This document shows positions 36,760 through 44,574 of a DNA stretch of 64,000 nucleotides, in pieces. This stretch comes from Tunturiibacter gelidiferens. GTDB taxonomy: Bacteria > Acidobacteriota > Terriglobia > Terriglobales > Acidobacteriaceae. Each line of letters starts with the position of its first letter. Within the stretch, counting starts at the first letter, position 1. Below the pieces are notes generated by a model. That model was given only the letters and a program-made list of their open reading frames with translations. It searched no databases and was not told the origin of the DNA. The DNA is taken from the NCBI RefSeq assembly GCF_013410115.1, contig NZ_JACCCV010000001.1, forward strand, positions 1,922,001 to 1,986,000, read 5' to 3'. Made by a program: the position numbers and the translations under genes.

Positions 36760-36951
36760 GTCCTGCCGGACGGGCCCACTTCGCGTGGGGCGGTTACTTC
36801 GTGACTTGTATACCCCTTCGGCTGGTCCTCCCGTTGGTCGGGGGAGAGATTGATTTCGACCAACGGGAGAACCTTCAAGGTTCGTTCTGCCGTGACCGGT
36901 ATACGCGTCACGAAGTGACGCTCTCCGCGCAGGAGGCCCGTCAGGCAGGAC
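36760..36951. repeat. 192-bp near-perfect inverted repeat between convergent genes
   Basis: Matched blocks run from both ends inward: GTCCTGCCGGACGGGCC with GGCCCGTCAGGCAGGAC, TACTTCGTGAC with GTCACGAAGTGA, GTATACC with GGTATAC, and GGTCCTCCCGTTGGTCG with CGACCAACGGGAGAACC, around a 16-nt loop near 36848. It fills almost all of the gap between the hydrolase stop (36755) and the ubiX stop (36960). As RNA it would form a long hairpin and serve as a bidirectional terminator. Confidence 0.75.
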
Positions 36952-36959
36952 AAAGGTTT

Positions 36960-37559
36960 CTAGTCGGGTTGCCACTGATAGGCGTTGGGTTGGGGCAGAC
37001 CGATGTGGGCCAGGACTCGGTGGATGAAGTTGCGGGCCATCTCTTGTGTGCTTTGGGGATGGTTGTAGAGGGTGGGGATGGCGGGGAAGATGGTGGCTCC
37101 GGCGTCGGAGGCCAGCTGCATGTTGCGGATGTGGATGCGGTTGAAGGGTGTCTCGCGGATGCAGAGGATGAGGGGGCGGTTCTCTTTGAGGCAGACGTCA
37201 GCGGCGCGTTGGATGAGGTTTGCGGCTAGGCCGTTGGCGATGCTTGCCAGGGTGCCCATGGAGCAGGGTAGAACGATCATGGCGTCGGTCGGGTAGCTGC
37301 CGCTGGCGATGTTGGCTCCGATGTCGGTTTCGGCGTGCTGTTGGAGTTTGGGGCAGGAGGAGCCGAGGAGCTTTTCGGCGAGGTCGTTGCGGCCGCTCAG
37401 GTTGAGCTCTTCGGCGAAGACGCGGAGGGCGCTGTCGGAGGCGACGAAGTTGATCTTTGCTACGCGCTCGTCGGCGGCCAGGGCGCGGAGGATCTCGGCG
37501 GCGTAGATGCTGCCGCTGGCTCCGGTGATCGCTAGGGTGATTTTGCTAGGTTCTGGCAT
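36960..37559 (-). CDS. ubiX: Flavin prenyltransferase UbiX
   Basis: A 199-residue enzyme that makes prenylated FMN for UbiD-type decarboxylases. The N-terminal flavin-binding motif ITGASGSIYAAEIL, MIVLPCSMGTLASIANGLAANLIQRAADV and RPLILCIRETPFNRIHIRNM are diagnostic. No ubiD lies nearby, so the partner is elsewhere. The ATG at 37559 lies behind the GC-rich end of composite element copy B. Confidence 0.95.
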   Translation of the reverse strand: MPEPSKITLAITGASGSIYAAEILRALAADERVAKINFVASDSALRVFAEELNLSGRNDLAEKLLGSSCPKLQQHAETDIGANIASGSYPTDAMIVLPCSMGTLASIANGLAANLIQRAADVCLKENRPLILCIRETPFNRIHIRNMQLASDAGATIFPAIPTLYNHPQSTQEMARNFIHRVLAHIGLPQPNAYQWQPD

Positions 37560-37734
37560 CAGGTCTGATTATCACCCCTTGGGGCTACCCCCTGGGGGTA
37601 TCTCGAGCGTAAGCCTATTATTTTGAAGTACATGGCGGTTTTCCGTTTCGGTAAAATCTTCTAAATAAAGGGGTTACTGGCAAAATCGTCTAAACAATGG
37701 GGTTACGGCATTTCCTTTCGTAGGGTGAAAAGAA

Positions 37735-37764
37735 AAGTGGCCCAGCAGGTTCGCCGGGCCACTT
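37735..37764 (-). terminator. Hairpin in the leader of ubiX
   Basis: Perfect 9-bp arms AAGTGGCCC (37735-37743) and GGGCCACTT (37756-37764); on the minus strand TTCTTTT follows. It lies about 25 nt after the predicted -10 box and has the features of an intrinsic terminator at the start of the transcript. Confidence 0.7.
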
Positions 37765-37784
37765 GCTTTGATGCTTCTACGTTC

Positions 37785-37817
37785 AATTATAGCGGACCGG
37801 CTGTAACTGATACGCCA
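37785..37817 (-). promoter_or_regulatory. Predicted conserved promoter core, copy B
   Basis: On the minus strand: TGGCGTATCAGTT, 13 nt, TATAAT, a perfect -10 consensus. Same length and order as copies A and C. Confidence 0.7.
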
Positions 37818-37941
37818 TCTCTCGGGGCGAAATTTTTGGGGTACAGGAGTTCTATTTGCAATGAGTTACGCGGGGATCGCATGTCAGGGATGACTGGCGA
37901 GGGCTTGACAGTTTATTTGGCTGCTTTGCGATTTGGCGAGG

Positions 37942-38544
37942 TCATTGGCGGAGGGCGTAGGCAATGAGAGTCTGGCCGTGGAGAGCGTGGGCGGCGTTGA
38001 AGGTCTGATTGCTGGCTTCCTCCTGGGCGGGGATGGTGGGGTCGAGTTCACAGGTGGCGATCTCTTCCGCGGTGGCGTGGATGAAGCAGAGCTCGCAGGT
38101 GGCGAGATTGACTTCACCGTTGTCGCCTTCGCTGCGCATGGGTGGTCCGAAGGTGCGGCAGAGGATGGGGCGGTATTCGTAGAGGTCGCAGGTGCCGTGG
38201 TCGGGGTCGAGGACGGGGCAGGGCTCGTCGTTGGCGAACTCTTCGAAGAGGATGGCGGCTTCGTGGTCCTCGCTGAGGATGCCGGTGGTGAGGTCGCCGG
38301 GGAACCAGGGGTCTAGGCGGGTTAAGGATTCGGCTACTCGTTTTTTGATGCGGAGGGATTTGGCCGGGTCGGTTTGCTCGAGGACTGCGAGGCCTTCGCG
38401 GAGGCGTGCTCCGTCTTCGTGGGCGATGGGGAAGACGCCGATGCAGCATTGGGAGCAGCCGGGATGGCAGACGAGGTGATGGCCTCCGCGCTGGTAGGCG
38501 TCGGCTGCGGCTGTGTCTACGATTTGGATGAGGGTGTCTGACAT
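37942..38544 (-). CDS. YkgJ-family cysteine cluster protein
   Basis: A 200-residue protein with a cysteine cluster (CHPGCSQCC near residues 26-34, then CPVLDPDHGTCDLYEYRPILCRTFG), which places it in the YkgJ/Fe-S or zinc cluster family; close relatives bind a [2Fe-2S] or zinc ion. No enzymatic role is known with certainty. The ATG at 38544 is used; a TTG two codons earlier is in frame. Confidence 0.85.
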   Translation of the reverse strand: MSDTLIQIVDTAAADAYQRGGHHLVCHPGCSQCCIGVFPIAHEDGARLREGLAVLEQTDPAKSLRIKKRVAESLTRLDPWFPGDLTTGILSEDHEAAILFEEFANDEPCPVLDPDHGTCDLYEYRPILCRTFGPPMRSEGDNGEVNLATCELCFIHATAEEIATCELDPTIPAQEEASNQTFNAAHALHGQTLIAYALRQ

Positions 38545-38620
38545 TTGCAACGAAGTGGAAGGATTTGCGTTTTAGGCGGATGCTCACATCTCGGGACCTG
38601 TGTCATACGATTTGAGAAGG

Positions 38621-39421
38621 TCATTCGTGCGGAAAAGGGAAACGTGCGCTCGTTGTCCATTTCTTTCCGTCGATCTCTACCGCCTGTGTTGGTCGCAGCT
38701 TCGCTACAAACGTTTCGTACTCGGCAAGTTTTGCAATCGGTACGAACAAATTGTATCCGTGCTTCGTTTGTACGGAGCGGGCATCTCTAACGGTCGGAAG
38801 ATCGGCTGGCCAATTTGCACTGGATTTTGCGTATGCAAATGGCCATATGATTACTTCGAAAAAAGGGGGCTGCCAAGGTTTGGGATCGCTGACGCGAAAA
38901 GCGAATAGTGTTTCGAATGCCGTCTGCAGATCGGAAGGTAGTTTTCTTGTAAGTAGATCTGGAATGCTTTGGCGAAGTGGACCGTACACGGAGACTGTCT
39001 TGAAGCCGTTCGCGGCGTTTACAACGAGAACGTTGGTTGGCATATCAGTTGCATCGACAATGCTGTAGCAATCGTTGAATTCGGAAGCGTGATCGAGATG
39101 CGAGAGTGAGAGTAGATTTTCTATTTCGATTTTGGAAAGGTGGCCTGATACATAGTGGCCAGATCGTCGATTTCCTTGCCAATAGATTACGGTCCCATCG
39201 ACGTAAAGAGCGAAGGACGGAGAATCGGAGCCAATCGCCATCGCCCAAGGATTGTATTCTGTGAGGAGAACGATCGGCTGTAAGCCCTTCCATTGATTTT
39301 TCTTGTTCGATGCGGAGAGGCTGCAGTCTTGGGCATGCGTTGTTGAAACCAGGGTAGCCAAGAGCAACGCAATCCGAAGAAAGTAAGTGGAGCGTAGCGC
39401 TGTCCTTCTAGTCGCGTTCAT
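38621..39421 (-). CDS. Secreted hypothetical protein, AT-rich orphan
   Basis: A 266-residue protein with a signal peptide (FLRIALLLATLVSTTHAQ). Its C-terminal part holds strands such as FALYVDGTVIYWQGN, NVLVVNAANGFKTVSVYG and FFEVIIWPFAYAK, with no family recognised. Sampled 60-bp lines are 42-50% GC, far below the neighbouring genes at around 60-65%, which suggests recent acquisition. It is flanked by the YkgJ-type and PRISE-type genes on the same strand, but has no evident operon link. Confidence 0.6.
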   Translation of the reverse strand: MNATRRTALRSTYFLRIALLLATLVSTTHAQDCSLSASNKKNQWKGLQPIVLLTEYNPWAMAIGSDSPSFALYVDGTVIYWQGNRRSGHYVSGHLSKIEIENLLSLSHLDHASEFNDCYSIVDATDMPTNVLVVNAANGFKTVSVYGPLRQSIPDLLTRKLPSDLQTAFETLFAFRVSDPKPWQPPFFEVIIWPFAYAKSSANWPADLPTVRDARSVQTKHGYNLFVPIAKLAEYETFVAKLRPTQAVEIDGKKWTTSARFPFPHE

Positions 39422-39511
39422 TAGTTTCTTAGACTCCGGAAGCGATTGTAAAGGTCCATCGTGCGGAATGTAGGTTCGCAGCGCTTATTGATCGCCCTTT
39501 TCAAGGGGCGA

Positions 39512-40576
39512 CTAGGGGATGATGCGGTCTTGGCGGAGGCGGGTGAAGAGGTCGTGGAAGCTTTCGTCGGTGGGCTGGTAGTCGAGGAAGCCGAACTTGC
39601 GGCTCTTGCTCATGTCGGTGACTACTTCGATGGGGCGGCCCAGGTCGGCGTCGGTGTGCCATGCGGAGATGAGATTGTTGAGGTCGGGTTCGATGAGGTT
39701 GTGGGATTTGGCGATGTTGCGCCAGATCTCCTCGGTGCCGGTCAGCTGTTGTTCGAGCGGCGTGATCTGTCCGGGGAATGGAGCGGGTTCGATGTCGAAC
39801 CAGGCGGCGAGGCGAGACCACATCCAGCTCCAGCGGAAGACGTCGCCGTTGACTACGTTGAAGGCGTGGTAGCGTGCGGCGGGAGTTGTTGAGGCCCACT
39901 CGAGATGGCGGGCCAGCAGAGTTGCATCGGTCATGTCGGTGAGGCTGTTCCACTGGGCGCCTGAGCCGGGGAAGACGAAGGGACGGCCGGTTTCGCGGCA
40001 GATGGCGGCGTAGACGGCGAGGGTGATACCCATGTTCATGGCGTTGCCTAGTGCGAAGCCGATGATGGTGTGCGGGCGATGGATGGTCCAGCTGAACTGA
40101 TGATGGGTGGCGGAGGCGAAGAGCTCGTCTTCCTGGGCGTAGTAGAAGTTTTCGATGTCGAGACGGGGCTGGTCTTCGCGAAAGGGTGTGGCGGGGAGTT
40201 TGCCTTTGCCGTAGGCCTCGAACGGACCGAGGTAGTGCTTGAGGCCGGTGACCAGGGCTACGTGACGGACGGACTTGGCGGGCGCGACGGCCTTGAGGAG
40301 GTTGCGCACCATTGAGGAGTTGACGCGGATGTTTTCGGCTTCGGTAGGTTGGCGGAGCCAGGTAGTGATGAAGACGTGCGAGGGCTTGAGATGGGCGATG
40401 GCGGAGCGCAGTGCGGCGGCATCGAGGAGGTCTGCGGATATGAAGTTTAGGCCTTCGATGCCGTTCGAGGATCGACGGGCGAGGCCGTGAACTTCCCAGC
40501 CATGGGAGAGGAGCTGCTGTGCGAGGTTGATGCCGACGATGCCGGTGACTCCGGCGATGAGAGCGATGCGGGACAT
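39512..40576 (-). CDS. SDR family NAD-dependent reductase, PRISE type (progesterone 5-beta-reductase/iridoid synthase-like)
   Basis: A 354-residue extended SDR. The N-terminal IAGVTGIVGINLAQQLL binds NADPH, HGLARRS fits NADP recognition, and the HVFITTWLRQPTEAENIRVNSSMV, LVTGLKHYLGPFEAYGKG and FYYAQEDELF segments match the PRISE family, in which a Tyr-Lys pair is replaced by the tyrosine in YYxxED. Members reduce enones of steroids and other 1,4-unsaturated compounds. It is flanked by unrelated small genes, so the natural substrate is unknown. Confidence 0.85.
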   Translation of the reverse strand: MSRIALIAGVTGIVGINLAQQLLSHGWEVHGLARRSSNGIEGLNFISADLLDAAALRSAIAHLKPSHVFITTWLRQPTEAENIRVNSSMVRNLLKAVAPAKSVRHVALVTGLKHYLGPFEAYGKGKLPATPFREDQPRLDIENFYYAQEDELFASATHHQFSWTIHRPHTIIGFALGNAMNMGITLAVYAAICRETGRPFVFPGSGAQWNSLTDMTDATLLARHLEWASTTPAARYHAFNVVNGDVFRWSWMWSRLAAWFDIEPAPFPGQITPLEQQLTGTEEIWRNIAKSHNLIEPDLNNLISAWHTDADLGRPIEVVTDMSKSRKFGFLDYQPTDESFHDLFTRLRQDRIIP

Positions 40577-40662
40577 AAGCGATCCTCTCGGTCAGGAGTT
40601 GACTGCGATTGGATGACGTTTGCGTGTGGGGCGATTCGGAGGCTGCGGGTTTGCGCGTGTGA

Positions 40663-40700
40663 GGCACCGGTCTGGTTTGGTTGCCTGGGCGACCGGTGCC
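40663..40700. repeat. Inverted repeat, GGCACCGGTC type
   Basis: Perfect 10-bp arms GGCACCGGTC (40663-40672) and GACCGGTGCC (40691-40700) around an 18-nt loop. It lies in the gap between the small basic protein gene and the PRISE gene, where it could terminate transcription of the former. Confidence 0.6.
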
Positions 40701-40706
40701 ACGTTG

Positions 40707-40913
40707 CTACACAGCTTTGCGCTGGAAGGTTGTTTTTTTGGTTCCAGCGAAGGAGTCCTTCGCCTTGACGGATGCGGTCGACGATCCGGCGAGGGATTTG
40801 TCGCCGCCTTTTGCCTGAGCTGCGGCCTTTTCACGTGCGGCTTGAAGCTTCTGTGCTTTTGGGCTTAGCCCGCGTGTCTTAACTTCGGCTGCTTTTGGAA
40901 TGAAATCACTCAT
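40707..40913 (-). CDS. Small basic protein of unknown function
   Basis: A 68-residue lysine/alanine-rich protein (KAQKLQAAREKAAAQAKGG, a helical, charged centre, and a basic C-terminus). The ATG at 40913 is preferred over longer in-frame starts since the upstream part is not protein-like. No strong ribosome-binding site is seen. A short coiled, DNA- or RNA-binding role is possible but not shown. Confidence 0.5.
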   Translation of the reverse strand: MSDFIPKAAEVKTRGLSPKAQKLQAAREKAAAQAKGGDKSLAGSSTASVKAKDSFAGTKKTTFQRKAV

Positions 40914-41005
40914 AGAACGATCGTATAACGGGCCGATGGTTTCGAACAGGGTTTGGCTTTGTGGTGAAGTAGCCCTTACCTTCACTGAAGGCTTGGCAGG
41001 GTCGG

Positions 41006-41200
41006 CTAGTTCGAAATTCGCTTGATTCTTCCCCTCGCGCGGAGATACAGCAATGCAAATCCGCACATGCCTGCTAAGGCTGTCCACGGATCATTTGGTT
41101 TGGGGTTAATTGTCAAATCTCCGACTAAGACGAGACCGCAGAAAACCGAAACGATCAGAAAGAACCATTTACCTATTCTCAGCGCCGTCAGAATATTCAC
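41006..41200 (-). CDS. Small membrane protein, AT-rich
   Basis: A 64-residue protein with two hydrophobic segments (WFFLIVSVFCGLVLVGDL and WTALAGMCGFALLYLRARG). The gene is 45-48% GC in sampled lines, below its surroundings. No family is recognised. Confidence 0.5.
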   Translation of the reverse strand: MNILTALRIGKWFFLIVSVFCGLVLVGDLTINPKPNDPWTALAGMCGFALLYLRARGRIKRISN

Positions 41201-41265
41201 GGGTAAGTTCTCACTCTTCTAATCGTCACTTCAATCGGCCAGCTTTTTTGGAGCGTTGCTTTGTT

Positions 41266-42789
41266 TTACCAGATTGATTTGAGCTCCCAGAGTTGGCCTT
41301 CGCTTTGGATTGGCTTGGCGTCGTCGGGGAAGATCTGGATTTGAAGGTTGTTGGAGACGGGGAAGACGAGGTCGGTCATGGCGATGGTTCCGTCCTGGGC
41401 GAAGGCTTCGACGGAGGAGCGGTCGACGATCAAGGTGAGGTCGTAGGGGCGAGTGATGATGAGTGGCGCGGTGGTGCGGACGGGGAAGTCGGGACTGATG
41501 GCTGCGCCTGAGTGGGTGCGGTCGATGTAGAACTCTTTCTTGTTGGTGTCGAAGGCTACTTCGGTCCAGTGTTGCTGGTCGGAGTAGATCCTGAGGCCGA
41601 AGACCGGTTCTACGGGGTGGCCGAATTGGAGTCGGATCTCGAAGGGAGGTTGGATGGTATGGCCGCTTCCGTAGAGGGCGGAGGAGTTGATGGAAAGGGC
41701 AGAGACTTCGTAGTTTTTTCCTCGGAGGGGAGCGACGACGGGCTCCTGAATGAGGGCCAGGCCTGCGGAGTCGCTGATGTAGGAGAGACGACGGGGAAGA
41801 CTCATCTGTCCTCGCCAGGGTGTGGTGGGGATCTTGGCGGCGTACTGCCAGTTGCTCATCCATCCGAGGAGGGTTGGCTTTTGATCTTTGGGCAGATTGT
41901 TGAAGCTGATGGCGCAGTAGTCGTCTTTGCCGTAGTTGGTCCAGCCGTGGGAGCCGCGGAGGTGGGACTGATGGAAGGCTTTGCCGTCGAAGTCGCCGAG
42001 GAAGTACTGCTCCCCGGAGCCGCCTTGCGGAGCGCCTGGGTTGAGGCCCACTTTGAGGGCCCAGATGGTCCTGGCCCTGTTTGATGAGGGGACGCGGATG
42101 AGGTCGGGACACTCCCAGTCGCCGTTGGTGTCGCCGGTGGGGCCGAAGTCGCTGAGGAGTGTCCACTGCTTGAGGTCGGGGGAGGAGTAGAAGCGGACCT
42201 TATGTTCTTTGGGGAGGGAGACGGCCATGATCCAGTGGTGCGCGATGGGATCCCAGGAGACGCTGGGGTCGCGAAAGTCGGCCATGTGGAGATCGAGGAC
42301 GGGGTTGCCGGGGTACTGCGCCCAGTTGCGACCCTTGTCGAGGCTGACGGCAAGGTTTTGGGTCTGGCGGATGCCTTCTGGAGTTTGGGTGTGGCCTGTG
42401 TAGATGGCGACGAGGCAGTCGCCGTGAGTGCAGAGGCCGCTGGTGTTCTGGTGATCGACGACGACGCTGCCGGTGAAGATCATGGTGTCGTCGTGCTCGG
42501 GGATGGCGACGGGGAGCTCGTGCCAGTGGAGGAGATCGGTGCTGACGGCGTGGCCCCAGCTCATGTGTCCCCACTGGTTGCCGAAGGGGTTGTACTGGAA
42601 GAAGAGGTGGTACTCGCCCTGGTAAAAGACGAGGCCGTTGGGGTCGTTGGTCCAGTGTTCTTCGGGGGAGAAGTGGACTTGCGGGCGATAGGGCTGGTCG
42701 TAGTCGGAGGTCTGCGCGCAGAGGGGCAGGACTAAGAAGGCCAAAGTGGCAACGACTCGGATTACTTCGTGGAAAAGCCTCTTCTGCAT
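41266..42789 (-). CDS. Secreted glycoside hydrolase family 32 fructanase (levanase/exo-inulinase-like)
   Basis: A 507-residue exported protein with a signal peptide (VVATLAFLVLPLCAQ). The five-bladed propeller carries all GH32 signatures: WTNDPNG near residue 45 (nucleophile Asp), FRDPSV near 171 (transition-state stabiliser) and ECPDLI near 228 (acid/base Glu), plus a C-terminal beta-sandwich starting near 350. It hydrolyses fructose polymers or sucrose outside the cytoplasm. The ATG at 42789 has GGGAG about six bases upstream; a GTG/ATG four codons earlier is less likely. No fructose transporter or kinase is adjacent. Confidence 0.94.
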   Translation of the reverse strand: MQKRLFHEVIRVVATLAFLVLPLCAQTSDYDQPYRPQVHFSPEEHWTNDPNGLVFYQGEYHLFFQYNPFGNQWGHMSWGHAVSTDLLHWHELPVAIPEHDDTMIFTGSVVVDHQNTSGLCTHGDCLVAIYTGHTQTPEGIRQTQNLAVSLDKGRNWAQYPGNPVLDLHMADFRDPSVSWDPIAHHWIMAVSLPKEHKVRFYSSPDLKQWTLLSDFGPTGDTNGDWECPDLIRVPSSNRARTIWALKVGLNPGAPQGGSGEQYFLGDFDGKAFHQSHLRGSHGWTNYGKDDYCAISFNNLPKDQKPTLLGWMSNWQYAAKIPTTPWRGQMSLPRRLSYISDSAGLALIQEPVVAPLRGKNYEVSALSINSSALYGSGHTIQPPFEIRLQFGHPVEPVFGLRIYSDQQHWTEVAFDTNKKEFYIDRTHSGAAISPDFPVRTTAPLIITRPYDLTLIVDRSSVEAFAQDGTIAMTDLVFPVSNNLQIQIFPDDAKPIQSEGQLWELKSIW

Positions 42790-42854
42790 GAAATCTCCCA
42801 TAGATGGGATGCGGGAATGGGATGAGGAAGGACGTTCGTTCAGGTGGAAAAAGT

Positions 42855-44156
42855 CTATTGATTGAGGACGCGGGCGAAGATGGCGTCTACATTGGCTAGC
42901 TGGCGGTTGTAGTCGAAGGCGCGGGCTAGTTTTTCGGGGGAGAGCCGGGCGGTGATCTCGGGGATTTTGGCGATCTCGTCGCGGAAGATGAGGTCGTTCT
43001 TCCAGGAGTTCATGGCGTGGCCCTGCACGAGGCGGTAGGCGTCCTCGCGGGACATGCCGGATTCGGCGAGGTCGAGCAGGAGCTGGCCGGAGAAGATGAG
43101 GCCGCCGGTGGACTCGAGGTTCTTCAACATGCGGGCGGGGTAGACGAGGAGTTTGGCGATGAGGTTCTCGGTTTTGGCGAGGAGGTAGTCGGCGAGGATG
43201 GTGGAGTCGGGGAGGATGATGCGCTCGGCGGAGGAGTGGGAGATGTCGCGTTCGTGCCAGAGGGCTACGTTTTCGAAGGCGGTCTGCGCGTTGGCGCGGA
43301 TGACTCGGGCGAGGCCGGAGATCTGCTCGCTGGTGATGGGGTTGCGCTTGTGCGGCATCGCGCTCGAGCCTTTTTGTTTTTCGCTGAAGAACTCTTCGGC
43401 TTCGCGGACCTCGGTGCGCTGGAGGTGGCGGATCTCGGTGGCGATCTTGTCGAGGGTGCTGGCGAGGACGGCGAGGGTGGAGATGTAGGCGGCATGGCGG
43501 TCGCGCTGGACCACTTGTGTAGCGATGGCAACAGGTTTGAGACCGAGTTGGTTACAAATGGCTTCTTCGTGCTCGGGCTTGAGGTGGCCGAAGGTGCCGA
43601 CGGCTCCGGAGAGCTTGCCTACGCGGAGGTCTTCGGCGGCGGCGTCGAAACGGGTGAGGTTGCGCTGCATCTCGGAGTACCAGAGGAGGAGCTTGAGGCC
43701 GAACGTGCTGGGTTCGGCGTGGATGCCGTGGGTGCGGCCGATGATGGGGGTGTGCTTGAACTCTAGCGCGCGTTTCTTCAGGGTTTCGGAGAGGGCTACG
43801 ATGCCGGCGCGGATGATGGCGGAGGCTTCTTTGAGCTGGAGGGATTGTGCGGTGTCGACGACGTCGGTGCTGGTGAGGCCGTAGTGGAGCCAGCGGGAGG
43901 CTTCGGGGTCGGCGATGTGCTCGGCGACGGTGGTGGTGAAGGCGATGACGTCGTGACGCACCTCGGCTTCGATCTCGTTGATGCGGTCTACAGTGAAGGC
44001 GCCCTTGTCGCGGATGGTGTCGGCGGCGGACTGGGGGACTAGGCCGAACTTGGCGAGGGCTTGCGAGGCGGCGACTTCTACGGTGAGCCAGCAGCGGTAC
44101 TTGTTGGCGTCGGACCAGATGCGGCCTAGCTCGGGACGTGTGTAGCGGGCGATCAT
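42855..44156 (-). CDS. purB: Adenylosuccinate lyase
   Basis: A 433-residue enzyme of purine synthesis which releases fumarate from SAICAR and adenylosuccinate. The fumarase/aspartase-superfamily signature GSSAMPHKRNP is near residue 266, with GRTHGIHAEPST near 140 and TSTDVVDTAQSLQLKEA near 94. Length and the N-terminal MIARYTRPELGRIWSDANKY opening match the bacterial PurB of about 430 residues. The purine genes usually grouped with it are absent here. Confidence 0.96.
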   Translation of the reverse strand: MIARYTRPELGRIWSDANKYRCWLTVEVAASQALAKFGLVPQSAADTIRDKGAFTVDRINEIEAEVRHDVIAFTTTVAEHIADPEASRWLHYGLTSTDVVDTAQSLQLKEASAIIRAGIVALSETLKKRALEFKHTPIIGRTHGIHAEPSTFGLKLLLWYSEMQRNLTRFDAAAEDLRVGKLSGAVGTFGHLKPEHEEAICNQLGLKPVAIATQVVQRDRHAAYISTLAVLASTLDKIATEIRHLQRTEVREAEEFFSEKQKGSSAMPHKRNPITSEQISGLARVIRANAQTAFENVALWHERDISHSSAERIILPDSTILADYLLAKTENLIAKLLVYPARMLKNLESTGGLIFSGQLLLDLAESGMSREDAYRLVQGHAMNSWKNDLIFRDEIAKIPEITARLSPEKLARAFDYNRQLANVDAIFARVLNQ

Positions 44157-44574
44157 GATGTTTCCTTCTATGGGTAAAGTCTGCGGCTGCGCATTCGAAT
44201 GTGTCGATCTTGGTTGGTAGTGTTGACTGTCGGCGGAGGGTATATCTCAAGGGCTAAAGCCCGGCCTATCAAAAAAACAACAGTGAACGGCAAGAGAAAC
44301 GGCAACTGCAGCGGCAAAGCAACGGCAAACGCAACGGCAACAGCAAAGGCAACAGCAACGGCAACGGCAACAGCAAAGGAACGGCGACAGCAGATCCCTA
44401 CGGGATGACAAGCAAAAAAACTAGCAACAGCAACGGCAAAGGCAACAGCAGATCCCTACGGGATGACAAAAGAACTGGCAACCGCAACAACACAGGCAAC
44501 AGTTATTAAGGGTCTTAGAGCAGAGCTTGTGGCTTGTGCTTCGTCAGTGACTGCTGCGGGTGCGAGGAGTTTAG
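44157..44574. other. Gap upstream of purB, mostly repeats
   Basis: About 420 bp between the purB start and the glutaredoxin stop. It holds a degenerate GGCAACAGC microsatellite and two copies of a 20-bp repeat (listed separately). The first 100 bp should hold the purB promoter. A frame through the microsatellite is not called a gene. Confidence 0.7.
44263..44516. repeat. Degenerate GGCAAC/GGCAAA microsatellite with two AGATCCCTACGGGATGACAA copies
   Basis: More than twenty tandem six-base units (GGCAAC, GGCAAA, AGCAAC and variants) on one strand, interrupted by AGATCCCTACGGGATGACAA at about 44392-44411 and again at about 44448-44467. No stop-free frame of protein-like composition is seen beyond the repeat itself. 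Confidence 0.75.

Larger units (their letters stand above)
37578..37911 (-). repeat. Composite promoter/leader element, copy B (upstream of ubiX)
   Basis: In minus-strand order: CTGTCAA (37911-37905), 87 nt, the 33-bp core (37817-37785), a GC-rich hairpin (37764-37735), two units of 28-29 nt (37653-37681 and 37682-37709, both AAAATC-TCTAAA-GGGGTTAC), GTAAGCCTATT and CCTTGGGGCTACCCCCTGGG next to the ubiX start. Relative to copies A and C it carries 44 extra nucleotides between the TTGACAG box and the core. Confidence 0.75.
37560..37941. other. ubiX upstream region with composite element copy B
   Basis: About 380 bp between the ubiX start and the stop of the YkgJ-type gene, filled by copy B of the composite element. 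No gene is seen. Confidence 0.8.

Noticed and set aside
44199..44408. A frame through the GGCAAC repeats
   Set aside because: Repeated codons only (GN, TA, KA); a microsatellite translation.
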